From positions 4,072,872-4,136,871 of the forward strand of contig NC_037602.1 in assembly GCF_003073045.1 (NCBI RefSeq): a stretch of DNA of 64,000 nucleotides, written 5' to 3'. Shown here in pieces: positions 60,167 through 64,000 of the stretch; within the stretch, counting starts at the first letter, position 1, and every line of letters starts with the position of its first letter. Below the pieces are notes generated by a model. That model had not been told where the DNA came from and ran no database searches. It was given only the letters and a program-made list of their open reading frames with translations. The stretch comes from Pomacea canaliculata. Lineage: Eukaryota > Mollusca > Gastropoda > Architaenioglossa > Ampullariidae. A program made the position numbers and the translations under genes.

Positions 60167-61952
60167 ATTGTCAAAAGATGTTTACGTTTTCATTGCATTA
60201 TTCATACAATATTTTTTACATTTTGTGTCTCCTCTTGAATGAGTAGTTTACCTGTCACGATGATATGATCATGTTTTGTGTTCAGATGTGGCTGCGACTC
60301 ACCTTTTATTTTTATTCATTTATCAGTTTTGTTTTTGGTTGTTGTTTGTTTTTGTTTTGGGTTTTTTTTTTGTTTTGTTTTTTGCTTCTTGTTTTTTTTA
60401 TTGTTCTGAAATAAAACATGCACAGTTCACGAACATACAATCAGTTCTCTTGAGATTTGACAAAGACTGTGACAGAGAGTTTCATCACGTGACCAGATAC
60501 AATGGTGACGGAATCGCTGTGCTACAGTGGAGAGGTACTTCTCTAAGTGTACACGTGTTTTAAGTTTATCGCCTGCATATCAACCCTCCCCCTCCTTGCC
60601 CCGCACTCGCACCCGGAATGGTCCGGCTCCACACTCACTGAGCATGCGCACAACGTGGCGGGGGAGGGAGGAACAAGTAGATCATGTTTACGCGTCGCCT
60701 TGGAGATGTGCAACAACGCGTCACCGATCGAGATAAGGACAAGTCCTCGTGCCGGCAGTGTTAGCTTGTCATGTGGTGGCTGGAAAACGTGCGAGTGGTA
60801 AACAGCTTTAATGGGGGGTTTTAGGGGGTAGAAAGAAGATACAGTGATCGTACACAGACTGGCTTAACATGATGGTCAAACCATTTTTTTTTTCTAACTT
60901 TCGTGTAGTAGATATAGAAAAGTCAACAGACCGACATGCATGCTGTGAGAATAGGTAACCTCGATCACACCTAGCCGTGCAAGGTTTCTGCCTTCTCTAG
61001 AGGTCTCTTACATATCCACTGGGTGATATTGATAGCCAGGATCGTCTGTCTGCGTGGTACTACAGTTTTAAGGTAAGAAGAGAGAGAAAGAAAGAGAGAT
61101 ATTTTGTGTGCGTGTGTGTGTGTGTGCAGTAGAGTTCAAGCTAAACATTATGTCACTGGCCCACACCTGTGGTGTCTTAGTTAACATGACAAAGCTGTTT
61201 CTCTTCACTGCAGTCAGGTGACAGCCTGGAGCAGGTCAAAGGTACTAGTCAAGTGGGCGTGGCGAGAGAAGCAGACCGTTTTATTTCCAAACAGACATGG
61301 CCTTTTTATCCATCTGAAAGAAAAATCAAATGATGTAAAAATAAAATATAGTTGCTTCGTGAATAATATACAGCGCCAGTCCATTTATTATTTACTCTGT
61401 AAATTTTAGAGGCATTGTTTCTCTAATTGTTTATACAAGCAAGGTAATTTTTTTTTAATGAGCGTTACGCAAATAAAGAAAATCAAACAAATGATGAATA
61501 AGCTGCGAATCGGACCAGGGAAGTGAATAGATAAACGAATATGTGTATGTGTGAACGGAAGGATAGACTGCCAAAAAAGACGTGCTGCTCAAATATATTT
61601 ACGCAAAGATCCTTATAAAACTTGTGACTATAATTTTTATAATTCTACACAAAAATAACATTTTAAAAACGTACATCTCGTACGTTTATGTAAATAGCAT
61701 TTTACATAAATAACATTTTAAAACATGTCTTATCTCTCGCTCTCTTCTCGCTTCCCTTACACACTTCCAAATTGTTACGTTGTATATTAGTTTCGTATAG
61801 CTTTTATTTGTTTAACCACATGGCTCTCACTTCTACTCACAGAAAGGAAGAAAAGAATAAAAAATAACATAATCACAGAGAGGAAGAAAGAAAGAAAAGT
61901 AGCAGAGTTCTCTGTCCGCAACATCTTCCTTTATTGACTTTACTTTGTAGAG
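60167..61952 (+). promoter_or_regulatory. Duplicated 5' flank of copy 4
   Basis: Homologous to the 5' flank of copy 3 (AACATACAATCAGTTCTC near 60,432; the box CTTGGAGATGTGCAACAACG at 60,699-60,718) and partly to copy 2 (GGAGCAGGTCAAAG and AAGTGGGCGTGGCGAGAGAA near 61,229-61,270). No reading frame is conserved. A (GT)n run lies near 61,108-61,126. Confidence 0.5.
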
Positions 61953-64000
61953 ACGGCTCCAACCTCCTGTAAATGGACCAGCTGATATCCAGGGCGAATT
62001 TCATCCACACTGACAACAACGATGTCCACCACAAGTTCCAGGACGAGCTCGAGGCGTGGATGAGAGAAAATTGCAAGAAGATGACGTTGTCTGACGCTTT
62101 GGCAGCGCTGAAAGCACTCGAGAGAAAATCTGCCACCCGGATTTCCCGACAGAGAACACATCGGGATATTACATGGGGAACTCCACCCTGAGGTTCCTGA
62201 AAGAAGCAATCGGGTAGCTGTCTTGATGCATTTTGCAATGATGATGATGATGACGACGACGAAGACGACGACGCAGACAACTCACATTGCCATTTTTAGT
62301 AACCAAATTACGCCCCTGTATGCCTTCAGTCTGGGACTAGCCACTTTCGTCGTTCATCTTCGTAAATGATGATCTTTAATGGAAACCATGGCATAAACAG
62401 GACGCTTGAAAAACTAAGATCTCAATACCTCCATATCTTCTCTCTTTCTCTCTCTCTCTCGCTCGATATCTCTCTTGTATTGTCTTCCTTTTCATTTCAT
62501 TTCTTGAGAAACCATTCAGTAATATTTTCTATTTTACATGGCTTCTGAAAGCAGAGGTCTGATAGAGTCTGGCAAAGCCAAGCCCGAGGACTTCCACGTT
62601 CCTTTCCTAGAATTTGTGCTGCAGATGATTGACGTAGGACCCACGTCCAGCCACGTGGAGTACATCTCCAACCTCAACGACTCGAGTGTCGAGTTCTACA
62701 AGTATCTTAGCGTGAGTGCATTCCCGACATCCACCAGTAACCCTTGGGATAGGGGTGTGGGGACTGGTGGGTAAAGGTCACTTCCTGTACTGTATAGTGT
62801 GTGCGCATGTTCACCACCTGAAATTGTCTTCAAAAAAACGAGTGGTAGTTAAGGTGTGTATCCTACAGCTTGCATGGCGAGTAGAAGGACGACGTCCATA
62901 GGATGCCATGAAAAATCTCCTGCACTTTAATTTGATACTTATAAAGTTTCCTGTTTGTTTGGTCAGTTCCTCGAAAAAATCAGAGTGATACTCGGCTCAA
63001 AAATTATTACAATGTTCCTCCTACAGAGCCTGCGTGGTGAGGGCCTGAGAAGAGTGATCAGAGCATTGATGAAGCAGTACAAACAGGATCCTGGCTCAGT
63101 TTGGGGCAGGTACGAACATAATCTCGAGCGCTTCATACGGATATTCACCGACAGAGTCTTCTGGCAAGTAATATGATCATAAAGATTTACCATTGTAGAT
63201 AAGTACTGAATATAGAAAATAGGGAACCCTGATTAAGAGCTTACTGAAACCTGAACACTCATTATCGTGCTGTTTGCCTGCTCAGTTCATGTCTGTGACC
63301 TGATGTTGTCTTGTCTTGTCAGTTCAAGTCTGTGTGACCTGGTATGTTGTTTTTCTCATGTCTTAGTGACCTGGAAGCCGTCTGAAATTGCTTCTAGTAC
63401 ATTTGTCCTTGATTTACTTACAGAATGTAGTCCACCAAATATAATTCGTAAATTTGTGATGTCTTCACCTCGTGTCATCGCTCCTTTTATGAACTATAAA
63501 GTTTAACTTATTGTCTTCAATCTGAAACTACAAAACAACACATGGTTGAATGTACAGCTCTGAGCATATGTTGATCCCCTTCTCGTTCTCTTTTTGTACA
63601 AAGCATTTACTTCGTTGTCGTTAATATTCTGTATTGTTTGCTTTACTCTTACTCTGTTGAACCCTGTCCGGTTACTGTCCTCTAATGTGGTTGTAGCGAT
63701 GAGCAGCGCGAGGAGGGTCATCGCGACTTCATCGACTTGTACATGTACTTCATCACCGCCTTCAACACCAGAGAGGAGAACATCAGGAAGAAGATGCAAA
63801 GCTGCGCTCATTGCATCGAACATAAGTACGACAGAAATAACAACATCTTTAAGGTGGGGTAAATGAAAATGGTTTCTTTATGCCCTAGTCTTCATTTCCC
63901 TCTCTATCTCTCTGTCCGAATAATAATGATCATCATCATTATCATCATTATCATCATCGTCGTCGTCGTCGTCGTCTTCATCATCATCATCATCATCATC
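61953..64000 (+). CDS. Array copy 4: 5' part of a fourth paralogue, cut by the window edge
   Basis: Exons visible: 61953-62213, 62555-62711, 63027-63163 (GC donor), 63697-63853. They encode the N-terminal module only: [88 protein letters not shown]. Exon lengths and phases match copies 1-3, and the fourth exon has two extra codons. The first exon carries the same one-base loss as copy 3 plus one extra base near its start. The remaining exons are expected beyond the right edge. Confidence 0.8.
62236..62276. repeat. (GAT)n / (GAC)n microsatellite
   Basis: GATGAT and GACGAC triplets in the first shared intron of copy 4. Confidence 0.85.
63921..64000. repeat. (ATC)n / (GTC)n microsatellite at the window edge
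   Basis: TCATCA and CGTCGT triplets run to the end of the window in the fourth intron of copy 4. Confidence 0.9.

Noticed and set aside
13828-64000. Assignment of the array to SARM1 or to MyD88
   Set aside because: No SAM domains, two TIRs, a C-terminal CAAX box and a Death domain after a long helical array do not fit either family.
1-64000. CRISPR arrays, operons, tRNA or rRNA genes
   Set aside because: Direct repeats here are microsatellites. No cloverleaf or rRNA sequence was recognised, and the genome is clearly eukaryotic.

Overview
This is an animal nuclear window. Coding sequence comes in short exons (about 110-280 bases) bounded by GT-AG, and rarely GC-AG, introns. The DNA is AT-rich, microsatellites are abundant, and decayed non-LTR retroelement pieces are present. 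The TIR style (FISYQW...WPPPG), the CALHM-type channel and the LINE 3' ends suggest a lophotrochozoan, most likely a gastropod mollusc; that placement is inference.

Layout. (1) 13-618, minus strand: the serine/glycine-rich end of an unrecognised protein. (2) 622-6925: almost nothing recognisable apart from one unassigned 95-codon open frame near 3.0-3.25 kb. (3) 7024-9175: a six-exon CALHM-family large-pore channel gene of about 275 codons. A perfect 13-bp inverted repeat lies just upstream and a 13-bp minisatellite just downstream. (4) 9.3-12.9 kb: mostly non-coding, with an RTE-like LINE fragment and some coding-like debris. (5) 12,994-64,000: a head-to-tail tandem array of four large paralogous genes, copies 1-3 nearly full length and copy 4 running off the right edge. 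Copies 2-4 also share duplicated 5' flanks, and copies 2 and 3 share 3' flanks.

The array is the main result. Each gene has about 23 coding exons (about 1,500 codons). The predicted order is a helical N-terminal module, a long alpha-solenoid-like (HEAT/ARM-like) array, a coiled coil, a Death domain, TIR domain 1, a short basic linker, TIR domain 2, a Pro/Gln-rich tail and a C-terminal Cys-Cys-a-a-X box (CCVVL, CCLLQ, CCLIQ). It resembles SARM1 in logic (solenoid, death-fold or oligomerisation module, TIR), but has a Death domain in place of two SAMs, two TIRs in place of one, and a predicted lipid anchor. In both TIRs the glutamate matching catalytic E642 of SARM1 is the last codon before an intron in the same position and phase, so the two TIRs probably arose by internal duplication.

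The copies are not all clean. Exon borders and phases are almost fully conserved, but single-base indels interrupt several exons in every copy, several in G or C runs. One indel is shared by copies 3 and 4 and is therefore probably real; many private ones could be long-read consensus errors. Copy 2 also seems to have lost a splice-acceptor segment, and copy 1 has no intron between its Death and TIR1 exons.
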